Part shown: positions 1-5,198 of the stretch, piece by piece
Layout: each line of letters opens with the position of its first letter
How positions within the stretch are numbered: the stretch's first letter is position 1
NCBI RefSeq assembly: GCF_036408855.1
Contig: NZ_JAZGJQ010000010.1
Location: forward strand, 7,973 to 71,972
DNA: 64,000 nucleotides
Source of the DNA: Olsenella_K absiana
Lineage (GTDB): Bacteria > Actinomycetota > Coriobacteriia > Coriobacteriales > Atopobiaceae
Direction: 5' to 3'
Notes under the pieces: model-generated
Told to the model about the DNA's origin: nothing
The model's input: only the letters and a program-made list of their open reading frames with translations
Database searches by the model: none
Made by a program: the position numbers and the translations under genes

Positions 1-420
1 GCTTTTAGGACGTCCAACACCGCCAGGGCCTCGGCGAGCTTGACCTCGGCCATCCTCGCCCTCTCCGCCGGGTCCCCCGGCAGCTCGGCGCCCCAGTCGC
101 GCCACGTGGTCTGCTCCTCGCGCCCCTCTTCGTCGGCCAAGGCGGGCTCCCGTCTCTCCTCTCCGGCAACTGCCTCGAGGCTACCACCTCCGCGCCCCCC
201 CGCGCCCGGCGCGGTCCCCCCACTTGTGGGAGCAGTGCATCCTGGAGGGCCTGTCGGGCATCTCGCGAGCGACGTAGACGCCCTGCGCCTCCAGCCGGAG
301 CCACCGCCTCAGGACGTCCCTCGTGGGGAACATCGGCAGGGCCTCGCAGGCGCGCTTGGCGTTCATGCCGCTCTGGTGGAACTCCCAGAGGATCCCCTCG
401 CGCTCTTCCTTGGTGTACAT
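1..420 (-). pseudogene. IS3-type transposase OrfA, frameshifted and truncated by the window
   Basis: The ATG at 420 opens a 79-residue frame beginning MYTKEEREGILWEFHQSGMN with a helix-turn-helix (FPTRDVLRRWLRLE), characteristic of IS3/IS150 OrfA. It stops at 181. Family-like sequence resumes in another frame (LEAVAGEERREPALADEEG, then AERARMAEVKLAEALAVLDV), which is the coiled-coil region that joins OrfA to OrfB in this group. A one-base slip in the C/G run near 190-200 would explain the break. A sequencing indel in that run is the main alternative to true decay. The gene continues past position 1. Confidence 0.6.
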
Positions 421-471
421 CCCGGACTCCCTCCCCGGACGTCAGGTCCGAGTTTTTGTCCGGGGTCCCCT
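1..471 (-). mobile_element. IS3-family insertion sequence remnant (end plus start of transposase), cut by window edge
   Basis: A transposase start reading leftward lies about 50 bases inside a GC-rich terminus. The terminus, read on the minus strand, begins with GGACCCCGGACAAAAACTC near 470. An end of this form directly upstream of the orfA start codon is typical of IS3-group elements. To its right the composition drops abruptly to AT-rich DNA, which fits the element boundary. The other end lies outside the window, so completeness cannot be judged. The reading frame is broken, so this copy is probably inactive. Confidence 0.6.
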
Positions 472-687
472 ATCGACTATTACAAGTACATGATGAGTGA
501 TCTCGTTGATTTCGATTCGGAAGATTTTAGGTGGCCTACTGGTATCGGGATGAATCTATAGGCCGCACGTTCACTGTGCTTGTTAGCCACCATTCTAGGC
601 GGCCTATCTTGTGAAATAACGTTCAAGCCCATCGGAGACGGTGGGCCTTTCTCATGCCGCGAGGAGGTGCACGCATGCCGAATCTCA
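472..687. other. AT-rich gene-free stretch between the IS end and the repeat region
   Basis: No convincing coding sequence is visible. The base composition is much more AT-rich than the flanks. It contains three near-copies of an AGGYGGCCTA motif (about 530, 559 and 598). It also contains a 9-base match, CCACCATTC at 587-595, to an arm of the 36-nt repeats that follow, and ends in a hairpin with a short T tract. A decayed repeat copy or a small RNA is possible; neither is proven. Confidence 0.4.
624..650 (+). terminator. Putative intrinsic terminator reading rightward
   Basis: GCCCATCG and CGGTGGGC form an 8-bp stem (including a G-U pair) with a GAGA-type loop, followed by CCTTTCTC on the plus strand. 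No gene ends here on that strand, so it could be the 3' end of an unannotated small RNA starting in the AT-rich stretch to the left. Confidence 0.4.
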
Positions 688-723
688 GCTGAATGGCGGA
701 ACGAAAACGTCCCACCATTCAAC
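688..723 (-). repeat. 36-nt palindromic repeat, copy R1
   Basis: Read on the minus strand it begins GTTGAATGGTGGGACG, has the central GTTTTC shared by the family, and ends CCGCCATTCAGC. The two arms are inverted, so it can fold into one long hairpin. It truncates the phage scaffold pseudogene on its right. Confidence 0.8.
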
Positions 724-1062
724 CGCCGAGCACGGCCTTCGCGTCCTTGGCGTTGACGCACCCCGCGGCCGCGAGCGATGCGGTCAGCCTCTCGTCGGCG
801 AGCCTGTCCTGCATGGCCTTGAGGTCGGCCTCGAGCTTCGCCACGCGGTCTCCGTCCCCGGCCTTGCCGTCGAGCTGCGCCTTGAGGTCTGCCACCTTGG
901 CCTCCACTCGTGGCCCTCGCGCCCGTACTTGGCATTGGAGATGCCCTTCTGGCCGTGGCTGTCCCTGATGGCCTCGCCGTCGCCGCCCTCGGGCTTCTCC
1001 TTTGGCCCCTTGCCCTCGGGCTTCTCCTCGGGCTCGGTCTTGGGCTCCTGCTCGTCTGCCAT
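724..1062 (-). pseudogene. Phage scaffold-like protein fragment (GP20-type), frameshifted and truncated
   Basis: The start MADEQEPKTEPEEKPEGKG has a GGAG ribosome site. An acidic, Pro/Glu-rich N-terminus leads into a coiled coil. A frameshift near 918 moves the frame, after which VEAKVADLKAQLDGKAGDGD and ERLTASLAAAGCVNAKDAK follow. That order, coiled coil then a GCVN-type motif, is what I know from phage capsid scaffolding/minor structural proteins of the GP20 type. The frame ends exactly at the 36-nt repeat R1, so the C-terminus is missing. The family assignment rests on sequence character alone. The fragment is non-functional as it stands. Confidence 0.5.
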
Positions 1063-1176
1063 GTGCCTCTCCAATCCACGTGTTTGGTTGCGCGCTTCCC
1101 TGCGCGGGTGTGGCGGCCTGTTTGCGCTGGCCGGGCGTCTGCGTCGATGGTCTGGCAGGGGTAACGGGCATGAAAA

Positions 1177-1199
1177 GGGCCGTCCCTGGGGGACGGCCC
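1177..1199 (-). terminator. Intrinsic terminator after the small ORF
   Basis: A 9-bp GC stem (GGGCCGTCC with GGACGGCCC) is followed on the minus strand by TTTTC. It lies about 30 bases past the stop of the 91-residue ORF, which supports that ORF as a real transcription unit. Confidence 0.7.
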
Positions 1200-1229
1200 G
1201 CTCCTGCCACGGCAGATTGTTTGTTGTGC

Positions 1230-1505
1230 CTATCGCTTGCCTCTTCCTAAGAGCGCGTCGGCGAACTCGTCGGACACCTCCATGTCGTTGTGCTCGAAGT
1301 TCCAGGCCTTCTCCCTGGACCAGCTGACTCCATCCTTCTCATAGAGGGCGCCTACTATATCGGTAAGCTCCCCCGTCGCGTAGTCTGTGATGTAACCGGC
1401 AGCAATGCCGATTGGCTCGACGTCGCTCATTGCAGCTAGAATCTCAGTCTTGTCTGCCCGTGGAACGTGAAGCCTCGGACTCTTCGACTCATTCATGTAG
1501 ATCAT
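1230..1505 (-). CDS. Small hypothetical protein, 91 aa
   Basis: I do not recognise this protein. It is acidic (many Asp/Glu), with no signal peptide or membrane segment. It starts MIYMNESKSPRLHVP and ends in a basic GRGKR tail. Support for it being real comes from its signals: GAGGAG lies 8 bases before the ATG, and a strong intrinsic terminator follows the stop. An in-frame ATG at codon 4 is an alternative start. It sits between phage gene fragments in the same orientation and may be a phage or satellite gene. It lies in the 862-nt interval between repeats R1 and R2. Confidence 0.55.
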   Translation of the reverse strand: MIYMNESKSPRLHVPRADKTEILAAMSDVEPIGIAAGYITDYATGELTDIVGALYEKDGVSWSREKAWNFEHNDMEVSDEFADALLGRGKR

Positions 1506-1585
1506 TCCGCACTCCTCGGATGGAAACTGACGAAAGCGCCGCTACCATCATCGCCGACTCTCATGGAGCCGTCTTCAATAACGTA

Positions 1586-1621
1586 GTTGAAGGGCGGACC
1601 GTTTTCGTCCCGCCCTTCAAT
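1586..1621 (+). repeat. 36-nt palindromic repeat, copy R2
   Basis: It begins GTTGAAGGGCGGACCG, centre GTTTTC, and ends CCCGCCCTTCAAT. The arms are almost perfectly inverted (one unpaired base), the strongest hairpin of the set. On the minus strand the 36 bases are open in all of the surrounding frame, reading through as twelve codons (IEGRDENGPPFN). Confidence 0.85.
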
Positions 1622-1656
1622 GTACAGCGCGATGACTTCGCGTGTCAGATGCTCCT

Positions 1657-1692
1657 GTTGAATGGCGGTCGGTTTTCGGACCGGGGTCAAAC
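1657..1692 (+). repeat. 36-nt repeat, copy R3 (B-type right half)
   Basis: The left half is GTTGAATGGCGGTCGG and the right half CGGACCGGGGTCAAAC. The left half matches the palindromic copies. The right half is a different, shared variant also present in R4, R5 and R6. Confidence 0.85.
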
Positions 1693-1906
1693 TCGAAGGC
1701 CTTGTGTTCCTCCTCGCACTTGGCCCTCATCCCGTCGGCGTCGCCCGCCTCCTGGGCCTTCGCGAGGTCCGCCTTCAGCTGTTCCACCTGCTTGCGGAGC
1801 GCCTCCGCGTCCTCCCCGCCCCTGCCCGCTTCCGCGACCTGCTGCTTCAGCGCGTCCATGGTCTCGGCGTGCGCCTCGATGATCTGGTCCGCCTTGTCAT
1901 CCTCGA
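1693..1906 (-). pseudogene. Internal fragment of a phage scaffold-like gene, bounded by repeats at both ends
   Basis: All 71 codons between R3 and R4 are open on the minus strand and encode a charged coiled coil: KADQIIEAHAETMDALKQQ, then EALRKQVEQLKADLAKAQ. The pattern of a short helix followed by a long Glu/Lys/Gln coiled coil resembles the N-terminal part of GP20-type phage scaffold proteins. It is distinct from the fragment at 724-1062. There is no start or stop of its own: both ends are cut by 36-nt repeats. It is not expected to be expressed as a functional protein. Confidence 0.5.
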
Positions 1907-1941
1907 GTTGAATGGCGGTCGTTTTCGGACCGGGGTCAAAC
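1907..1941 (+). repeat. 36-nt repeat family, copy R4 (35 nt)
   Basis: Same as R3 but with one G missing before the central GTTTTC. It ends GGACCGGGGTCAAAC. Confidence 0.8.
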
Positions 1942-2148
1942 ACAACGAGAAAACGCGCGAGGGACTAGCTTGCGCGATTCCTCGCGTGCACATCGAGTCA
2001 CCATCTTCTTGCGCGGGGAGAGACGAAAAAACACCAGGTAGATGCTGCGACAGTTCTGCGGTCGGGTCGCGCGCCGCCGTGCAAGCTATGCTTTCTTGCG
2101 TAATGTCTTTGGCCGGATGAAGCTGGGGCTAGGAGGGGAGAGGAACTC

Positions 2149-2667
2149 ATGAAATTTGGCGAGAGGGTCAAGGCCGTGCGCACCAGCGCGGGCCTCACGC
2201 AGGAGCAGTTCGCGTCGCGCCTTGGGGTGACGCGGCAGGCGGTCTCCAACTGGGAGAACGGCCGCAACCTGCCCGACATCGAGGTGGTCATCGCCTTGTC
2301 CAAGACGTTTGGAATCTCCCTTGACGAGCTCATTCTGGGAGGAGAAGACATGACACATGACTCAGGCGAGACGAACAGCATGGCCGACAAGCTCATCCGT
2401 GACGGCAGCGAGGGCAGATGGATGCGCATGAGCCTGGCGATGTCTGTCGTGGGCGCAGTGCTCATCGTGGTCGCGACCGTGCTTGCCGTGGTGGCCACAA
2501 ACTCGGTGAGCTATGTGGATGCGAGCGGCGTGCTGCACGAGGACTTCTGGCTCGTGCCCGTGAGTTACGCATGCGCGGCGGCTGGCGTGCTGGTGCTGCT
2601 CGTGAACTTTGTCGCGCAGCTGCGGCGCCGGAAGCGCATGACGGGGTCGTACCGGCCGGCGAGATAA
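2149..2667 (+). CDS. XRE-family HTH regulator with C-terminal membrane domain
   Basis: 172 residues. The N-terminal 65 residues form a Cro/CI-type helix-turn-helix (LTQEQFASRLGVTRQAVSNW, then NLPDIEVVIALSK). Two hydrophobic helices follow at about 95-115 and 130-150, then a basic tail (LRRRKR). This layout is that of membrane-anchored XRE regulators common in Gram-positive bacteria. DNA binding by the N-terminus is well supported, but the signal sensed is unknown. The start has an excellent ribosome site (AGGAGGGGAG). It is alone between repeats R4 and R5 and looks intact. It may be cargo of the repeat-bounded region or an older resident. Confidence 0.85.
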   Translation: MKFGERVKAVRTSAGLTQEQFASRLGVTRQAVSNWENGRNLPDIEVVIALSKTFGISLDELILGGEDMTHDSGETNSMADKLIRDGSEGRWMRMSLAMSVVGAVLIVVATVLAVVATNSVSYVDASGVLHEDFWLVPVSYACAAAGVLVLLVNFVAQLRRRKRMTGSYRPAR

Positions 2668-2680
2668 CAGCGCCTGTGCG

Positions 2681-2716
2681 GTTAAATAGCGGTCGGTTTT
2701 CGGACCGGGGTCAAAC
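2681..2716 (+). repeat. 36-nt repeat, copy R5
   Basis: It begins GTTAAATAGCGGTCGG and ends CGGACCGGGGTCAAAC, B-type, with two changes in the left arm. It lies 13 bases past the stop of the HTH gene, in intergenic DNA. Confidence 0.8.
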
Positions 2717-2769
2717 GATGGAGCGGCTGGAGTGGTGGAGGGCACGGCATAGCTAGGGGGTTGATCGTT

Positions 2770-3528
2770 ATGTCCTTGTTTAGGAGGATTCTCGAATCCA
2801 TCGGAGATACCGACGTGGGCGCCGTCTGCTCCGCCGAATGGCAGACGGTTGAGGGAAGCCATGCGAGTGGCGGCGTCTACGTCTACGACGGGAAGCCGCT
2901 GCACGACATCTCCAGTGGGCAGGAGTTCTATGCCGAGGTGGTAACTCGGCCTGCCAAGCTCCGAAGCACGCTCACGGGAACGACGTGGAACACCAAGAGG
3001 GACGGCGGCGTTGCCCTGGCCGTTGACGGACGCGTGTTTGGTGCCACGAGGACATATGAGATTCCGTTCCGTAAGCTGGCGTCTGCGGGCGGACCGGTGA
3101 GGGTGAGGATGAGGAGGTCGGGTACCTACGCCAAGGGCATCCCCACGGTCGAGATGCTCCTGCCAGACTCAGTCGCGATGAGCATCGCTGGCGACCTAGG
3201 CTACCTTGTCCCCAACGAAGCGGATGTCGTGATCCTGTACATCCGGGAGTGGAGCGGGCCGAGGGTCGGCGACAATGCCGCGCGCCTTCCCGTCACGACG
3301 AGGACCGTGCCCACGCCAGCTGGGTCGTCGGCGAAGCCACACATCATCGTGTCGGCCGCCGGCACGGACGTGGCCGACATATCCGCGCGAAGCACGCGGT
3401 ACAGGACGTTGTCGCGCCATGTCGGCGAACCTCCGCTCGATGCCTTCTGCCAGAGGCGCGAGAGCTCTGACGAGCAGGGCGCACACTACTGGAGGCTCGT
3501 GGTCATATGGGGCCCGTCCGGCCGATAA
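2770..3528 (+). CDS. Hypothetical protein, 252 aa
   Basis: I do not recognise a family. The protein starts MSLFRRILESIGDTDVG and looks soluble, with no signal peptide or obvious membrane helix. It is rich in beta-type sequence and Arg/Gly/Ala. ATG at 2770 is chosen over the TTG at 2761 because AGGGGG lies 9 bases upstream. Codon use looks normal for a GC-rich genome, so this is probably a real gene. It is flanked by repeats R5 and R6, 54 bases after R5. Orientation matches the HTH gene before it, but the repeat between them makes a shared operon uncertain. Confidence 0.6.
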   Translation: MSLFRRILESIGDTDVGAVCSAEWQTVEGSHASGGVYVYDGKPLHDISSGQEFYAEVVTRPAKLRSTLTGTTWNTKRDGGVALAVDGRVFGATRTYEIPFRKLASAGGPVRVRMRRSGTYAKGIPTVEMLLPDSVAMSIAGDLGYLVPNEADVVILYIREWSGPRVGDNAARLPVTTRTVPTPAGSSAKPHIIVSAAGTDVADISARSTRYRTLSRHVGEPPLDAFCQRRESSDEQGAHYWRLVVIWGPSGR

Positions 3529-3600
3529 TCCGGCGGGTCGATGACACGGGATGTGCCCAGTGGGCAGTCCACATACGAAAGCAGTCCCTGCATCCGCCAA

Positions 3601-3636
3601 GTTGAACGGCGGTCGGTTTTCGGATCGGGGTCAAAC
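3601..3636 (+). repeat. 36-nt repeat, copy R6
   Basis: It begins GTTGAACGGCGGTCGG and ends CGGATCGGGGTCAAAC. B-type, 72 bases past the hypothetical gene. Confidence 0.8.
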
Positions 3637-3763
3637 TATCTGCAGGGCGGCGCGGAAAGGCCGTGCCCCGCTGCTGGTCAGAGCGCGGAACGGGCGGCAT
3701 CCCCGACCGCCCGCTCCAGACGGCGCCGCCGTCGCGCTGCCGTGGGAACGAGGGCATGGCAAA

Positions 3764-3781
3764 GCCCCGCCGAAGCGGGGC
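3764..3781 (-). terminator. Putative intrinsic terminator
   Basis: A 7-bp GC stem with loop CGAA is followed by TTTGCC on the minus strand. It is the second hairpin downstream of the leftward C-terminal fragment. Confidence 0.45.
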
Positions 3782-3840
3782 CTTGGTACAAGCTCCAACG
3801 CATGGCGAGCCCTTCATTCCGGCTTCCTCCATGCAGAGTG

Positions 3841-3865
3841 AAGGGGCCATGCGTGCGGCCCCTTT
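3841..3865 (-). terminator. Putative intrinsic terminator
   Basis: An 8-bp stem (AAGGGGCC with GGCCCCTT) lies five bases beyond the stop codon at 3871 of the leftward fragment. The stem could also work on the plus strand, where it is followed by TTTACTC. Confidence 0.5.
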
Positions 3866-3870
3866 ACTCG

Positions 3871-3919
3871 TTAGTCCTCGATAGCCTTTCGCATCCTCGC
3901 TATCTCAGCGTCTATCTCG
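3871..3919 (-). pseudogene. C-terminal tail of an unidentified leftward gene, cut by repeat R7
   Basis: The last 15 or so codons of a minus-strand frame (EIDAEIARMRKAIED, stop) run from the repeat to a hairpin terminator. A helix, stop codon and terminator in the right order suggest the true end of a gene whose body has been lost on the other side of the repeat. Too short to assign. Confidence 0.35.
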
Positions 3920-3955
3920 GTTGAAGGGCGGACCGTTTTCGTCCCGCCCTTCAAC
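3920..3955 (+). repeat. 36-nt palindromic repeat, copy R7
   Basis: It begins GTTGAAGGGCGGACCG and ends CCCGCCCTTCAAC. It is identical to R2 apart from the last base. Confidence 0.85.
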
Positions 3956-3976
3956 GAAAACGTCCCACCATTCGAC
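3955..3976 (-). repeat. Partial 36-nt repeat, copy R8, abutting R7
   Basis: Only about 22 bases remain (CGAAAACGTCCCACCATTC then GAC), matching the right half of R1 as read on the plus strand. It starts where R7 ends, as if one repeat recombined into or was inserted at another. Confidence 0.65.
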
Positions 3977-4041
3977 CCGTCCCGCTGCCCGCTCGGCGCA
4001 CGCGCTTCCTGGGGCCCGCGGTGCAACCCCGCCCGCGCGCC

Positions 4042-4224
4042 CGTGCGTCTTTCGGACTTGTGGACGGGTCGGGGCCGCCCCGCCGCCTCCAGCCGCGCCC
4101 GCTGCCCGCCCGGCGCATGCGCTTCCTGGGGTCGCGCCCGTCCCGCAGCGCCCGGGGGCCTGCCCGCGGCGCCCCGGGGGCGCCCGGCCGCACGGGGGCC
4201 GTCCACAACTCAGAAGGATGCACG
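4042..4224. mobile_element. MITE-like inverted-end element M1
   Basis: The left end CGTGCGTCTTTCGGACTTG then TGGACGG is inverted at the right end (CCGTCCACAACTCAGAAG then GATGCACG). The 183-bp element has a very GC-rich core and no gene. Related ends occur three more times in this window (M2, M3, M4). It lies between repeats R8 and R9. Confidence 0.55.
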
Positions 4225-4298
4225 CCGCGACCCGCGTGGCTGCGCCGGGGCCGGGCGACCCGACCTCAATGGCAACGTATGCCTTGTTTCTGTTGTCC

Positions 4299-4334
4299 GC
4301 CGAACGGTGGGACGAAAACGCCCCACCATTCAAC
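4299..4334 (-). repeat. 36-nt palindromic repeat, copy R9
   Basis: Read on the minus strand it begins GTTGAATGGTGGGGCG, centre GTTTTC, and ends CCCACCGTTCGGC. This is the copy nearest the cas1 relic and the last one seen in the window. Confidence 0.8.
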
Positions 4335-4453
4335 TTAAACCGTCCCTTCGTCCAACGGCTCTGCTTGTCAGCGTACACGCCAAGCTTAGTGGGCTGATTG
4401 AACTCGGTCCCGTCCATCTTCGCGTGGGACATCGTCGTGCCGCTCGGCGCCAT
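4335..4453 (-). pseudogene. N-terminal fragment of an unidentified leftward gene, cut by repeat R9
   Basis: A minus-strand frame starting MAPSGTTMSHAKMDGTEFN and continuing through a basic segment (SRWTKGRFK) reaches the repeat without a stop and then continues only as repeat-encoded residues. The amino-acid usage looks protein-like. I cannot name the family, and no strong ribosome site is visible. It repeats the pattern of gene pieces ending exactly at 36-nt repeats. Confidence 0.35.
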
Positions 4454-4566
4454 GATGCGGCTTCGTGCCGGCCCCTCTCGCCATCCGCGTATATCACGTG
4501 GCGGCTCGAGCTCGCCAGGACTATCGGTATAACCATCTTGCTGGTGGTGACGGGAGGGGCGACGCC
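4335..4566. other. Stretch between repeat R9 and the cas1 relic; no cas9 end recognised
   Basis: If the locus once had the usual type II order, the 3' end of cas9 should lie here. I looked for a Cas9-like C-terminus in the three plus-strand frames and could not identify one. Apart from the leftward fragment at 4335-4453 I see nothing. Confidence 0.3.
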
Positions 4567-5013
4567 TTGGCCTTCAGGGTCGTGAGCATCGAGCATCCTG
4601 CGGAAATCCACGTTCATGCAGGCCAGCTCATCGTAGCGATGGATGAGGAGACAGTGACGATTCCCATCGAGGACATCCTGATGCTCATTGCAGACGCGCC
4701 AAACGTGAGGCTCTCCACCATGTGTCTAAGCATGCGCGGAGCATCGCGTGATGTTTGTGACGATGGGGAGGAACCACTTGCCCTCCTCGCTGACGATCCC
4801 TACGGTGTCGAACGCTCGCCAGGCAAGGGTGGCGATTGCCCAAGCGTGCCTGGAGAAGGACCTGGCGGACCGGTTGTGGTCGCGCGTCGTCGTGCGGAAG
4901 ATGCTGAACCAGGCGGACGCGCTCGAAGCCTTGGGCGTCGAGGGCGCCATGGTAGTGCGGTCATTTGCGAGCCAGGTGGAGGTCGGAAACCCACCAATAG
5001 GGAGGGAGCTGCG
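4567..5013 (+). pseudogene. cas1: Type II CRISPR adaptation integrase Cas1, frameshifted and 3'-deleted
   Basis: From a TTG with GGGAGGGG upstream, the frame reads AFRVVSIEHPAEIHVHAGQL and DEETVTIPIEDILMLIADAP. This is the beta-rich N-terminal domain seen in type II Cas1 (compare WRTVVVNTHSKLSYKNNHLI in the S. pyogenes protein, from memory). Near 4735-4747 the frame shifts, continuing MFVTMGRNHLPSSLTIP, then RLWSRVVVRKMLNQADALEA, the helical domain. A second shift leads to PTNREGAAA, matching the NREG motif that carries the first catalytic glutamate. The rest of the catalytic domain, including the His and Asp ligands, is absent. It is certainly non-functional. The type II assignment comes from resemblance to S. 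pyogenes Cas1 and is good but not verified by search. Confidence 0.7.
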
Positions 5014-5188
5014 GCGCACTGCTGTCGCCAGCCGCTGCATGAGGGAACTGCGCAAGGGTATCCCAACCACGGGTTCCATCTGCGTTTTCTGCACGACGGA
5101 GAGGCAGTACGAGAGGGTTGCGTACCTCGCCGGGGGGCGCGGTGCCCAGGAGGACCTCGTGGGCGTCAGGTCGATGGTCGACCTCTGA
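5014..5188 (+). pseudogene. cas2: Cas2 C-terminal remnant fused to the Cas1 relic
   Basis: After the cas1 deletion point the open frame continues into CMRELRKGIPTTGSICVFCT, TERQYERVAYLAGG and QEDLVGVRSMVDL, then a stop. The pattern of basic helix, P-x-x-G-S/Q-hydrophobic strand, T-E-R/K-Q-Y/F helix, and a final acidic beta strand is that of the Cas2 C-terminal half in type II systems. The N-terminal half, with the first beta strand and its aspartate, is missing. A single deletion removing the end of cas1 and start of cas2 explains the fusion. The stop lies 10 bases from the convergent thpR stop. Confidence 0.65.
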
Positions 5189-5198
5189 CGAGCGCCGG

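Larger units (their letters stand above)
1586..1692 (+). CRISPR. Possible minimal CRISPR unit: repeat R2, 35-nt spacer-sized gap, repeat R3
   Basis: Two 36-nt repeats in the same orientation flank 35 nt of unique sequence. The repeat length and the GTT...AAC-type ends are those expected for type II arrays, and a type II cas1/cas2 relic lies 2.9 kb to the right. Against it: the two repeats differ in their right halves, and no other pair in the region has this spacing. At best this is the residue of an array. Confidence 0.35.
3637..3870. other. Gene-free stretch with two terminator-like hairpins
   Basis: No coding sequence is supported. It contains GC-rich inverted sequences, including GCCCCGC/GCGGGGC (3764-3781, followed by TTTG on the minus strand) and AAGGGGCC/GGCCCCTTT (3841-3865). 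Both suit termination of leftward transcription entering from the fragment at 3871-3919. Confidence 0.45.

Noticed and set aside
1942..2148. Promoter of the HTH-membrane gene
   Set aside because: Only scattered AT-rich bases are visible; no paired -35/-10 boxes could be defended.
688..4334. A regular, working CRISPR array
   Set aside because: Only one interval is spacer-sized. Repeats vary and occur in both orientations, and the only cas genes visible are broken.
688..4334. Integron gene cassettes with attC sites
   Set aside because: attC sites start with an RYYYAAC box and end with GTTRRRY. These repeats run the other way (GTT at the left, AAC at the right), are too short, and no integrase is seen.
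4400..4566. Cas9 C-terminal remnant before cas1
   Set aside because: A few residues vaguely resemble a Cas9 end, but no frame gives a convincing match.
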